Below, in pieces: positions 36,701 to 47,954 of a stretch of DNA of 64,000 bases. The number at the start of each line of letters is the position of its first letter. Position 1 is the stretch's first letter. Origin of the DNA: Spisula solida (taxonomy: Eukaryota > Mollusca > Bivalvia > Venerida > Mactridae); NCBI GenBank assembly GCA_947247005.1, contig OX365957.1:11132817-11196816 (forward strand), in the 5' to 3' direction. The position numbers and the translations under genes are program-made. Under the pieces are notes generated by a model. It was not told where the DNA came from. It saw only the letters and a program-made list of their open reading frames with translations, and did no database searches.

Positions 36701-39700
36701 ATTAAAAAGGGCGGAGCGAAGAGAAGCAAGTCAACTCTAGCTGGCTTAGAATATAACACCATGTATTTTGATTGGTCGATAGAAAAGTGTTAATTCGATA
36801 TGATAGGAATACATGTTGTATTACGGAATGTAATGAGCATGAATAATTTTATTAGCGAAATTGTATGACCAATGTACAATGTGCAGCATGCAAATCTATT
36901 CCGACTCAATATATATCCGACAAAAGAGTATCTGACCAAAATATATGCCCTTGTATCAAATTCTTGAAATTCATTGAAAGAGAATAAAAAATTTAGAAAG
37001 TCTCGCGGGACAGCCAATGAGATGCATTTTGTTTTATATTTGTACAAGAAGTTTAGTTGACTCAATACTATAATCTCTAAAATTCTAGTAAGTATATATA
37101 CTGAATCAAATATGTAAACTATTTTTATTTCTAAAACTCGATTTTTTTATTGTCTTCTAAAATAATAGCATTTGGGATTAAGTGTGATGTTAGTTTCACA
37201 CTTAGCCACTTTATGACAATCAACTAATACATTATCGCATAATTATACTTACGTAAGTGTGCTGATCATTCAGGAACGGTTATAATTATAATCCAATCAA
37301 AATTTGATTAATCCAAATATAATTGGATTAAATCCCGGTAAAGGGAACGCACACTCTTTTGATGTACCGACAAAAGACAGCGACATTTTTTAAGCAAACG
37401 CAATGTAATTCGCGTGTTATGTCAAAAAAAAAGAATACACAACGTCGTGTAACCTTTTGACATTATGAAGTATATATAATGTATAAATCAACCAAAAATA
37501 ATCAAACAAATAACAAAACATCAGTTTATTTTACTAAGTTGTACATGATACTACATGTGCTAAAATGATAGATTTTCTCATATAACATTCTTCATAATTC
37601 AATTACATGTAATATAGTTTGTCTTTTCATTTAATTAATGTACTTTGGCGAATCGGAAATTTTGTCTATTATGTACTTACGTAACACACATCATATATTT
37701 ACCCATTTATCAATTCAAATAATATATTTTGTCTTTCTATACATAATTCCTGTGTTGGCATACCAGGAACTCTCCATCATCTCGTTAAGTATCTATACTA
37801 TTGTATCTGAGATGTTATATGTATCTTTATAATGGCCAATTTGGAGTAATAACATTAAACATGTTGTAGATTTTCTCATATATCATCATTCACAATTCTC
37901 GACTACGAATCGGAAATTATCTCTCCACGAATCGGAAATTTCCTATCTACGAATCGGAAATTTTCTTTTATTGTGTTCATTTGATACATTATTAATGGAT
38001 CATTAGATATCATCTGGGCATATTCAAACGAGTTAGAATAGTTTCATAAGAGATGTTGCTTGTTATCGTGAATTTAAACTATAAAAAATGCAACCTGATG
38101 GCGGTTCTGAAATATGTACATGTGAATACAAAATTTTCTATACTAGTGTATTTGAGATTTTATATGTATCTTTCTACTGGCCATTTTGAAGTAATACCGT
38201 TATATAACTCCAACGCGATAAATTGCAGTACAAAAACAAACACAATATTGCCTATATTTTTGTTATGGATTAAAATCAAGGACCGTAACGCTTACCATTG
38301 AAAGCATTCAAACATTTGGCACAACATATAAAGTTTTCATGCTCTTAAATATTCAGAAACGATAAATATAGCGGATTTTGTGTTTGTTTTTGTATTGCAA
38401 TTTATCGCGCTAGAGTTATACAAGTTGTATATTTTCTATTATATCATCATTCACAATTCTAGACTACGAATCGGACATTTTCTCTCTACGAAACAGACAT
38501 CTTCTCTTTACGAATCGGAAATTTTCTATCTACGAATCGGAAATTTTATATCAATATCTGAAATTTTGTATCATTTTGTTGATTTGATATATTACTAACA
38601 TGTCATAAGCTATTATCTGGGTCATTGAAGCATTTTAGAATAGTTTCATAAGATATATTACTTATTATCTTGCACGTATACACTAAAAACCTATTTTGCA
38701 TTTCCGATTCGTCCGATCCGTTCCGGTTCGTAAAAAAATTCCGATGCGTGTTTTAGTGGTACCGCAATAAGCATAGGCTTTTTATTTGTGATATACATGT
38801 ATATATAGATGTATATTCATATTGAATCAGTTAGTAGTTGAAAATTATGAAGTGTTTGCAGCTATATTCCTATGTTTTTCAGGGCAAGTATGTGTCAGGG
38901 CTTTCTTCCATTAAGTTATACATACATGAACTTGTTTGTGTTATCACTAGGTGTATGGAGTATTGTACACAATGAATCATCTGATGCTGCACTCACGGTA
39001 ATCACCTTGGAAACCTATTATTCCTGGGGCATGTTTCTTCATAAATGATTGAGATGTTGGGTTGGGTGTTTAAAATGTTAAACTTAAAGATATGAGCCAG
39101 TCTCCAGGAAAACCTGCTATATTGACATTATGTAATTACTACAGTATAACCTCCGTAGAGCGACATCCGGCGGAGGCAGAAAAAACTGTCGCTCTGCAGA
39201 GGTGTCGCTCTGTAGAGGTCGACTTTTTCAGAATGTTGTTCATAGACTATCGAGTGTACAGAATCCCGATAGTCTTAATTGATGTCGTTCGTTTGTTATT
39301 AAATGCATAAAATTAGATCTACTCGTAGCCGCACGTTTTGCGACATAATTCTTAATTATTTAACTAATAAGATCGATGATTAGATACAAAAATGCGTACA
39401 TTTCACGGTCATATTGCTCACTACACAATTTGCACACGTGATCGGTAATTTGTTTACCTCTCGCGTGTAACTTGGTCAGTGCATATGCTGAAATTGACAG
39501 TTTTAGACGACCTGATTAACCATTAACACGACATGTACGTGAATGTCCTTTCTTATACTGATTTATAAGCGCGTATTGATATTTCATTTACAATTATTAA
39601 TTAAGACTTTGATTTAAAAAAATCGAATTTTATGCATATCATCATGTACGGTGTTACTGTGTCATATTGTCTATCTGATCCCAAAGACAGTCGCTAATTT

Positions 39701-42700
39701 ACTTGCGCCCGTGGCTACCTGATGAGCGATAATTATTATAATCCACGAAGGTGCGAAAAATAGTAAACAACATCGTATGGAGTTATGTGAACACGTGTGA
39801 ATATGCCATTGTACAAACACACCTGTCGCTTCTCAGAGGTAAACCATGCAAAAGGTATACAATTTTAACGGCCGTTTGCCGCTCTGCGGAGGTGTCGTTC
39901 TACGGAGGTTAAAGTAAGAGTGAAAAAGAACGGGGGGAAATAAAAGTGCCGCTCCTCGGAGGTTGTCGCTTCTCAGAGGTGCCGTTTCGGGAGGTTATAC
40001 TGTATATGTAACAGGATTTTGATAAAGCTCTAAAATAAGGAAAAATACATATATATTGATTCTATTTTAAGTAATTGACCCATATAGTACTATACCTTAG
40101 CTTTAAATGTTCCTATGAATTATGTCGAAAACACATACTTCGTTGCTATGGTGACCAATTTCAGAAAAGTACTCTGATTGAGAAAAACGAGGATTTAGTT
40201 GTTTAAAACAGAAGTAGCCTTTCTCTGAATGCAAACAATTTCAATTTTGATATATATTTTGAAAAGTGAAACATAATTATAGAATTAGGTACTATTTTGA
40301 ACAGTTTATGTCAAGAATTGATCAAATGGTGTAATAATGAAATACTTATTTCAGTTACGTCGAATAACGTTTGAATGACGTTTGCGACGTCACACAAAAA
40401 GCTCCGATAAGGGACTCTACAAAAACAGCTGTAACTTCCTTAAAACTCAAGATATTAACATAATTTCTTTTGCAATTTGCTTATTTAACATTATCCTGTA
40501 ATACTATGGAAAATCTTGAAGTCAATATTTTTGTCAAAAAAGCAGGTTTTCCTGGAGACTGGCTCATATATATGTGACATTATTCGAGCTTAGTTTTAGC
40601 TCAGATAGAGATGTTTGATTGAAGCAATCAATTTTTGAGTACTTGGTTTTAGCCCACCTGTCACAAAATCGAGTTTTACCACAAAATGTCTTGTATCGTA
40701 TTTTTAGCTCACCTGTCACAAAGTGACAGAGAGAGTTTTTGTGATCACTCTTCGTCCGTCGTCCGTCCGTCAACAATTGGCTTGTGTAGACACTAAAGGT
40801 CACAATTTAAGCCTAATCTTTATGAAACTTGGTCACAATGATCATGTCAACAAAATCTAGGCCAAGTTCGATATTAGGTCATCTGGGGTCAAAAACTAGG
40901 TCACTAGGTCAAATCATAGAAAAACCTTGTGTAGTCACTAGAGGTCACAATTCTGACTTAATTTTTATGAAACTTGATCACAATGATCATCTCAACAAAA
41001 TCTAGGTCAAGTTCGATATTGGGTCATCCGGGCTTAAAAACAAGGTCACAAGGTCAAATCATAGAAAACCTTGTGCAGTCACTAGAGGTCACAATGTTAG
41101 CCTAATCTTTATGAAAGTTGGTCACAATGATCATCTTAACAAAATCTAGGTCAAGTTGGATATTGGGTCATCTGGGGTCAAAAACTAGGTCACTAGGTCA
41201 AATCATAGAAAAACCTTGTGTAGTCACTAGAGGTCACAATTTTGACTTAATCTTTATGAAACTTGGTCACAATGATCATGTCAACAAAATCTAGGTCAAG
41301 TTTGATACTGGGTCATCCGGGTTAAAAAACTGGGTCACAATGTCAAATCATAGAAAAACCTTGTGTAGTCACTAGAGGTCACAATTTTAGTCTAATCTTT
41401 ATGAAACTTGGTCACTATGATCATCTCAACAAAATCTAGGTCAAGTTTGATTTGGATCGTTGTGGGTCAAAAGCTAGGTCACTAGGCCAAATCATAGAAA
41501 AACCTTGTGTGGTCACTAGAGGTCACAATTTTGACTTAATCTTTATGAAACTTGGTCACTATGATCATCTCAACAAAATCTATGTCAAGTTTGATTTTGG
41601 ATTGTCCTGGGTTAAAAACTAGGTCACAAGGTCAAATCATAGAAAAAACCTTGTGTAGTCACTAGAGGTCACAGTTTTAGCATAATCTTTATGAAACTTG
41701 TTCACAGTGATCATCACAACAAAATCTAGGTCAAGTTCGATATTGGTTTATCTCGAGTCAAAAACTAGGTCATTAGGTCAAATCATATGAAAACCTTGTG
41801 TAGTCACTAGTGGTCACAATGTTGGCCTAATCTGTATGAAACTTGGTCACAATTATCATCTCACGAAAATCTAGGTCAAGTTCGACAGGTGAGCGACCTA
41901 GGGCCCTTTGGGCCCTCTTGTTTGGGTTAGAATTTTACATGATCTACCTTAAAAATTTGAATTATTCACCTTTATAGTGAATAATATCATGGTTGCATGG
42001 TTTTACTTTAAAACTTAATAAGTGACAAAAACTAACATACTGATGGTTAATTTATCTCTCTTCTCTATGGTTACAATTTGATATTTTGTATATTATTTGT
42101 ATTTCAGTTCCTTTTGTGCCATATTTTCTCCATTCTACAAGACATTATATTGCTAGGACTGTATGAACCACGGGGTTATAATACCTATGAATTTCCGGAT
42201 GCAATTGCAGGTAATACATCATTCACTCTACTGTCATACATTATGATTTCCTTTTAGGTTTGGTTAGCAGTTAGATATGTGATAGCTTGCCCAGTTAGGT
42301 TAGTCCATACATTGTAGGTTGCTCAATTGTGATTTGATTCTAATATAATTATGATGATCTTCCTTTTTCCAATTAATGGTGGGAAGGTGCTTACATATAA
42401 GTAATGGTTGGTACCCCAGGAGTACACGGTACACTGACTGTCGTGCTATATTATGAATGAAATAATATTGAGAAACTGTACATGTAATGTGTTAAACATA
42501 CTTGAACAAGTACTGTTCAATTTTGCCTAATTAATAGTTTTTTGCTCACATTTTCTGTAGCATAAATTTTAGCCTACAAAAGAACATCAACATTTAAAAA
42601 ATCTTTAATATTTCTGTCTGCCAAATGTCCAAATTTAAAATTTTGCTATCTTTTTGATGCGCGGAAATATCCACTTATAAATACAGTACATTGAACGTTC

Positions 42701-45700
42701 TTTGTCCACATCTCATGATCAATGATGTAAAGAAGTTGTCATTCACTTGTATAAGAATCACTCAGATAGGCCAGTCCACCACAGTCCCACTAAAAATAGT
42801 GCATGACTCAACACGTGTGTGGACTAATTGTTTTATATTTATTTACAAGTATTTCCTGGTTAAACAGTTGAATGGAGAGGGAAGTTTATTACAATAGTGT
42901 GTTCTCTTATAGTTTAACTAACAAACTATTATGATCCAGTGTCATCCAGTGTCATATGGTCTCTTGTGAGGTTTTATTTTTAGTTTCATTCAGACCACAG
43001 GTACTGGAGAGAAACTGTTATTTTACTACATGTTTAACAGTTATAACAAAAGTGAAACAATTGATTGTGCCTTGTACCTGTGGTTCTTACAAGAACACGG
43101 TATTTTTTGGTTAGACTGAAACTCAAGACTTTAACATGTAAAATATTTTTATACAACCTGTCTTGTTAAATCCATTTATAAGATTTTATTTGGCAAAAGT
43201 TTAGAGAGATACATGTACAAAATATAAACTTTTTAATGAAATGAAAATGTCTTCAATGTCTGCATAAGTCCCCAGGTAATGTCTAACTTAAATATGCTGC
43301 TTTATTTCAGGATCTTTGAGAAATGAATACAGATTCTCCCTTGGGTATCCTTTATGATATAGTACATTGTATAAGGGTAGGAATTTTCATATTACAGGTG
43401 TGTCAATATTCCTGATTAATTTGGAATTCCGGATTTGTCTATCCTAAAAGAGCAATGATTTCTGACCAAAATAAAAGTTATTTGATGAAAATATCTCAAG
43501 AAATGGCAAATTTATGATAAATTTAATCCTCTAAAGGATTTTCTTAATACAAACTGATTTAACTATGGCAACAATATCATTGAAGGCCTCTTGTTTGGCA
43601 AAAATGGTTTGCCGCATACGATTTTCCTGATTTTTGAATTGGCCTTGTTGACACCCCTGATATTAAAATTATCTTTTCAGTTGCTACGCAAAATGCACTC
43701 AGTTTGGTTTCCGCATACTAGCTGCAATTAGTCTACAGTTGGATGCTTCACATCAAAACTGACAGCACCTACAGAATGGTGCATAGCCTTTTCATATGTT
43801 TATTCATTTCGTTAACTAGTAAGAGGCTCATTTCTATCTGCAAATACTGGTTCAATATCTTTTATGCTCTCCATCTTTGATGAGGGGTGTATTGCTTTGC
43901 ACAGTCATGTCAGTCGGTAGGTCAGTTGGTAGACTAAATGCTTTCCATTCATTAACTCAAGAACACCTTGCCATAGGAACCTCAAACTTTACATGGAGGT
44001 TAAGGTTACTAGGTCAATGGTCAAGGTCTTTGTGACCTTTACCATTTCTGACTATTGGGCTGCCATGAGGGCATACATATTTTAACCTTGTTCTAGACTG
44101 GTTTAATATTTTAACCTTGTTCTAGACTGGTTCTATATATTAACCTTGCTCTAAAGTCTGTGTGTTCGATATCTTAACCTTGTTTTAGATTGGTTCTGTA
44201 TATTAACCTTGCTCTAGAGTCTGGGTGTACTATATTGTAACCCTGCTCTAGACTGGCTCTTAGTATATTTTATCCTTGTTCTAGGCTGGTTCTATGTATT
44301 ATCCTTGTTCTAGACTGGTTCTATATCATATACTTTGTTCTGGACTGGTTCTATATATTATCCTTGTTCTAGACTGGTTCTATATATTATCCTTGTTCTA
44401 GACTGGTTCTATATCATATATTTTGTTCTGGACTGGTTCTATATATTATCCTTGTTCTAGACTGGTTCTATATATTCATATATTTTGTTCTGGACTGGTT
44501 TCATATATTATCCTTGTTCTAAACTGGTTCTATATCATATATTTTGTTCTGGACTGGTTCTATATATTATCCTTGTTCTAGACTGGTTCTATATCATATA
44601 TTTTGTTCTGGACTGGTTCTATATATTATCCTTGTTCTAGACTGGTTCTATATCATATATTTTGTTCTGGACTGGTTCTGAATTATATACTTAACTAGCT
44701 TACAGAATGAGTATTGTTAACTTGATCATCAAACCAGTGACAGCATTCTTGATCTACAGAATATATCGAGAACGTGGAGGATCATATTCTGATTTCAACA
44801 TTCCAGGTGTTGGCAGTCTACCAGGATTTAGTAAGTCTATTGACATAACTATGTAGCTGGGGAAATACAAAATCTATAATATATTATTAACATATATGAT
44901 CTAATTTCTAGTGTATCGTAAGATTATGTTGACTTATGAATTATTTAAAAGTTGACGTAATGTAAATGAAGATAATGAGATATGTTTGAATGTAAGCATT
45001 GGTATTATGACAGTGTGTGTATTAGCATGGAGTCTGCTAGTCACGTGGGAAATAACTTGATAGATGTACATGTACAGAGCTTCAAGATGTATTATTTATT
45101 TGTGTTTGGTAGACATGACGTAAGGTGATTTAGGCTCAGGTTTCATTTGGTTATATGTAGTACAGTAATGCCGTGGACCATATTTAAGTAGCTAGAGCAT
45201 ACAGGTACCTACTTGTTTGCCTTATGGTCATCCAGGAGAGTCAATGCTTACAATAGTACTGGTATTAACATCTAGCATACATGCCAGATCTCGCACATCA
45301 TGCGCGCGTCTTACACATTTGAGACTCTACTTACGCATGATCACAGGCAAATTGACAAAATCACACACATTTCTTGGACATACTGGAACCTGACATTTTT
45401 GTCTTTATTATGAAAATGATCACAAATATTAGTTGAAATTGCTTCATGAAGCATGCATAAGTAAAATAAGTGGAAACTGCATATAAACTTGATTACTTCA
45501 AGTAAAGTTTGAACAAGGAAAATCTCCCTCATTTAATGAAATCTCCTATATCTCCATCACTATTCTCACACAACGGGGTCTTTGAAACGTGGCATCTATC
45601 ATCTAGCTGGGCATTTTCAAGGGTCACAATTCTGCAAATACTAGTCAGATCTAAATAAAGATACAGAGGTGCACAAAACACATGCTGAATAACATTCCTA

Positions 45701-46440
45701 TGAAGTTTGATGACTGTAGTATGATGGGGCCATGTTTATTCTTGTAGTGTTGTCTCCTTGAATGTTTTGTTACATTGTACAGTTATATATTCTTAATCAT
45801 AGTCGTAAATGCATTTTATCAATAACTTAATTATCAGGATCATTCCCACAAAATTACATGTTAAATTGATATTCAGAGAACATGCACAGTATAATATTTA
45901 CTTTGTGATCATGTTTAACTGCGCCCTTTATTTGAAGAATGTACCTGGTAGTGATATTGCCACGATAAAGTTGTAGTGTACAGTTTATTGTTCCGCAAGA
46001 ATGATGGTTGCAATGGCTGTCGTCCAGTGATTAGTTTGCTGATTTGTAACCCTGTGTTCGATTCCTGGTTAGTGCAGGTCATACCCTTCTATGAACATTT
46101 TACAACAATGACAGTTTCCTCCTCCAAAAGCCTCCTCCACTTGTGGAGAAGTTGCTGGTTCTTTGTTGAAGTATAAGTGAGTATGGGCCGGGATACAGTC
46201 AAGGAAAACAGTTTGGTCAATCTGTAACTGTATATAATGGACGAATTATAGAGAAATGGTGCGGAATAAACAAATATCTATCTATTGTTGTGTGTATGTA
46301 TTGTAGGTGGTGGTAGTCCTCAGCATGGTGGATATGATAATATAGACACTCCGGCTCCAGCACCCGCCCGTACTGGATCCATAGATGATCAAGGTTATGA
46401 ACAAAATCAACAACCATACACTGGAGGGGACAAGCACTAA
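33726..46440 (+). CDS. AGTRAP: AGTRAP-like membrane protein, seven exons
   Basis: Seven exons (33726-33752, 34718-34752, 38883-38997, 42108-42210, 43311-43344, 44706-44830, 46307-46440) join in one frame to give 190 aa; human AGTRAP is 159 aa. All introns are GT-AG. The family is a small multi-pass protein that binds the tail of the type 1 angiotensin receptor and promotes its internalisation in vertebrates; its role in an invertebrate without that receptor is unknown. Visible homology: MNPPQITLK + LIVFVHFVFTTW against the human start; LSLGVWSIVHNESSDA (human LALGVWAVAQRDSIDA); the SILQDIILLGLYEPR segment; and GMSIVNLIIKPVTAFLIYRI + YRERGG, matching human LLKPLSCCFVYHMYRERGG. Four hydrophobic segments are visible. 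The tail (about 40 aa, Gly/Pro/Gln-rich) is not conserved. The order and phases leave little doubt. Confidence 0.86.
34718..34752 (+). CDS. AGTRAP: AGTRAP exon 2 (first membrane segment)
   Basis: Acceptor tttcttttcag, donor TG|gtaagt. Encodes LIVFVHFVFTT plus two bases of Trp. Confidence 0.8.
36605..36790. repeat. Inner inverted repeat within the 3.5-kb element
   Basis: GCCTATCAAAATGCAGGATG ... AAGCCAGTTAG at the left pairs with CTAGCTGGCTTAGAATATAA ... TTTTGATTGGTCGATAG at the right, with several mismatches. 'aaaaagggcggtgcgaa' and 'aaaaagggcggagcgaa' are direct repeats at its two shoulders. It may be a separate nested MITE. Confidence 0.55.
38203..38422. mobile_element. MITE related to the 633-bp palindrome, nested in the 3.5-kb element
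   Basis: It has the ends TATAACTCCAACGCGATAAA and TTTATCGCGCTAGAGTTATA, then AAAAACAAACAC and its inverse. It is a shortened copy (about 220 bp) of the family at 10957-11589, with the same TIR and the same 'tttttgttatggattaaaatcaaggaccgtaa' segment. Confidence 0.75.
38883..38997 (+). CDS. AGTRAP: AGTRAP exon 3
   Basis: Acceptor atgtttttcag, donor ACG|gtaatc. Completes Trp, then ASMCQGFLPLSYTYMNLFVL and the family motif LGVWSIV. Confidence 0.85.
39093..40566. mobile_element. Outer TA-flanked element in AGTRAP intron 3
   Basis: TGAGCCAGTCTCCAGGAAAA (39093 on) and TTTTCCTGGAGACTGGCTCA (to 40566) are perfect inverted ends of about 26 bp, flanked by TA. It contains a second complete element (39142-40002). 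Without that insert it is about 0.6 kb and has no transposase. Confidence 0.75.
39142..40002. mobile_element. Inner 861-bp TA-flanked (Tc1/pogo-like) element
   Basis: The ends CAGTATAACCTCC and GGAGGTTATACTG are inverted and flanked by TA on both sides. Subterminal repeats of 'gtcgctctgcagagg' type occur near both ends in inverted orientation. No transposase frame is seen. TA duplication and CAGTATAACC ends fit the Tc1/mariner-pogo superfamily. Confidence 0.75.
40706..41923. mobile_element. Interspersed element with eight 145-bp internal tandem repeats
   Basis: It starts AGCTCACCTGTCACAAAGTG and ends CAGGTGAGCGACCTAGGGCC ... CTCTTGTTT; CTCACCTG and CAGGTGAG are inverted ends. A short (CCGT)n tract follows the left end. 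The interior consists of eight units with a period of 143-146 bp ('cttgtgtagtcactagaggtcac ... ggtcaaatcatagaaaaac'). Ends and wording match a repeat family widespread in molluscs. Confidence 0.7.
42108..42210 (+). CDS. AGTRAP: AGTRAP exon 4
   Basis: Acceptor gtatttcag, donor GCAG|gtaata. Encodes FLLCHIFSILQDIILLGLYE then PRGYNTYEFPDAIA plus one base. Confidence 0.87.
42211..43310 (+). other. AGTRAP intron 4
   Basis: GT-AG. A loose inverted repeat is visible at about 42984-43125 (CAGACCACAGGTAC and GTACCTGTGGTTCT). No other feature is recognised. Confidence 0.55.
43311..43344 (+). CDS. AGTRAP: AGTRAP exon 5 (34 bp micro-exon)
   Basis: Acceptor tttatttcag, donor CTTGG|gtatcc. Encodes GSLRNEYRFSL, matching the RFG approach to the next membrane segment. 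Phases on both sides fit (1 and 2). Confidence 0.8.
43345..44705 (+). other. AGTRAP intron 5
   Basis: It contains a mollusc-type repeat (about 43890-44060, 'aggttactaggtcaatggtcaaggtc') and then the tandem array at 44085-44690. It ends gcttacag. Confidence 0.6.
44085..44690. repeat. Tandem array TTGTTCTAGACTGGTTCTAT
   Basis: Units of about 27-30 bp alternate between 'atattatccttgttctagactggttctat' and 'atcatatattttgttctggactggttctat', giving a two-unit higher-order pattern in the right part. The array ends about 15 bp before the splice acceptor of exon 6. Confidence 0.85.
44706..44830 (+). CDS. AGTRAP: AGTRAP exon 6 (conserved KP...YRERGG segment)
   Basis: Acceptor agcttacag, donor TTTA|gtaagt. 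Encodes GMSIVNLIIKPVTAFLIYRI then YRERGGSYSDFNIPGVGSLP, the best-conserved stretch of the family. Confidence 0.9.
45265..45425. repeat. Interspersed repeat, copy 1 (pair with 52145-52300)
   Basis: Shares with 52145-52300 the blocks CACACATTTSAGACTCTACTT, CGCATGATCA.AGGCAAATTG and ATTTCTTGGACATACTGGAA in the same order and orientation. Confidence 0.65.
45995..46240 (+). repeat. tRNA-derived SINE, relative of 27185-27400
   Basis: A-box-like GGCTGTCGTCCAGTGATTAG, B-box GTTCGATTCCTGG, then 'gttgctggttctttgttgaagtataagt' and 'aacagtttggtcaatctgtaactg', matching the body of the other copy. Confidence 0.6.
46307..46440 (+). CDS. AGTRAP: AGTRAP exon 7 (C-terminal tail)
   Basis: Acceptor gtattgtag. 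Completes Ser, then GGSPQHGGYDNIDTPAPAPA and a Gln/Gly-rich end YTGGDKH with TAA at 46438-46440. The frame is fixed by exon 6. Confidence 0.85.
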
Positions 46441-47950
46441 TAAACATCGTTGCCATAGTGATGGTGTAAACTAGCTTATGTCAGGAGTTGTGTCAGGAAT
46501 GAAAAATGTCATGTGCAACATTTATTGACGTTATAGACTAATCCTAATCGATAATAGTTGAAATTAAAAATTTTTTTTTTTACTTCAGTTTTGTCTGTTT
46601 ATCTGTATTTAATTTTTATCATACAATGCTGGGAATTCATTGAAACAGACAGTTACTACTTGATTGATCATGGAATTCAATATTTCATACAATACTCATA
46701 TAATAATTATCTAAAACACATTGAGGGTTAAAATAAGATGGAAATTATAACAATTTTATCATTGAATAGTTTACCTGTTACTAATGCTGTTATATTATAA
46801 AAATGGTTATAGGAAGCAGAATGTTAATCGTATGTTTGTTTTACACAATTGTAAAGCCATTATGAATATGTGATTAATATTTCTAGCTGAAATGTTGTGA
46901 ACGGAGACAAAGTACACATACTTGTATAATTATATGTATTTGAAGTGTTAACTTGTTGAGGCGAAATCATTCTAGTATTTCACGCATCTGTTGTTTATAT
47001 TGATAGTGCCATTATAGTTTTAGCCCGTACATAGCATGGTATCAAATCATCTAATCAGGCTCACTATATGTTTGTTGATTTCATTAACACAGGGTTTGTG
47101 CATTATTACATTTATATTAAAGGTTATATGTTATATATTCAGCTTAGCGCAGTACATATTTGATCCTCAATAATAAAAAATAATAATGAATTGATAATTA
47201 GTGGTTTAAAGACTGGGTTCCCTCATAGTCAGAGGTCATAAGTCATTCTCTGATTTTGATAATCAATGAAAAGAGTAGAACTTGCCGATATGTCTACACC
47301 TTTGTTGACCCTACAAGACAAGAGTATTTTACTTCATGTACCTCTGACTCACGGCAGGCAATTTGGTCAATTCCCTGGCATGATATCCTAACTTTGCTGT
47401 CCTTTCTATTTAAAGCTAATAATAATAATAATGAATAAATTATACTATTTTGTCAATGACTAACTATTCCTTTATCTTTATTTGTTTAGTACGTCTAAAA
47501 TAATAATAACAAAAAACAAACATTGTTTTGTATCAAGATTTGTTTTACCGAGACAAAACCAGATATACAATGCTGCAAATTGTGTTCATGGAAGTTTTTG
47601 TGTAAATATGCTAGCTACATTGCTGTAAAATGACCATTATGTAGCCATGTGATTGAGGAATATTATCACTCATTTAAATCTTTGTAACAAATTATTTTAA
47701 TAACTGTCTTAAGAGTTAATTTTTGCTCTATTTTTGTGTTACATCATGTTAAGGATAAATCTATTGTGTAAAAAAGTGAGAAAGATTTTAATCAAATTCT
47801 TCATAGTCAGATTTAACTTTCTGTATATTGGTTGATTTAGAACAGAACACAACAGAACCGTGTTTTATGTAAATAACACTTGTAAATGCATGTACATCTT
47901 AAGACTTTACAGTTATGTTTATATTTGGAATGCTATAATACACCTGAGTA
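46441..47950 (+). other. AGTRAP 3' UTR and downstream
   Basis: No gene is seen. Candidate AATAAA at 47172-47177, and (AAT)n at 47418-47433. Confidence 0.4.
47172..47177 (+). terminator. Candidate polyadenylation signal of AGTRAP
   Basis: AATAAA, 732 bp after the stop. Other hexamers are possible. Confidence 0.3.
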
Positions 47951-47954
47951 AATT

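Larger units (their letters stand above)
35241..38764. mobile_element. 3,524-bp non-autonomous element with long inverted repeats and 9-bp target duplication
   Basis: The 9-mer CAATAAGCA lies on both sides (35232-35240 and 38765-38773). Inside it the ends GGGTCACACTAA and CGGTACCACTAA (inverse) lead into a 50-bp perfect inverted repeat beginning ACGCATCGGAATTTTTTTAC. The left half (35630-36040) carries repeated AATTTCCGATTCGTAGACGA, and the right half (37645-38550) carries the same motif inverted (CTACGAATCGGAAATTTTCT). No transposase is seen. A 9-bp duplication with long ends is typical of Mutator-like elements; a foldback element is the alternative. It lies in AGTRAP intron 2. Confidence 0.82.
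44831..46306 (+). other. AGTRAP intron 6
   Basis: It holds an interspersed repeat (45265-45425) and a SINE (45995-46240). The remainder is unremarkable AT-rich sequence. Confidence 0.55.

Noticed and set aside
46217..46456. 79-aa - strand frame over the end of AGTRAP
   Set aside because: It is antisense to AGTRAP exon 7 and a SINE. The + strand exon fits the phase and splice signals.
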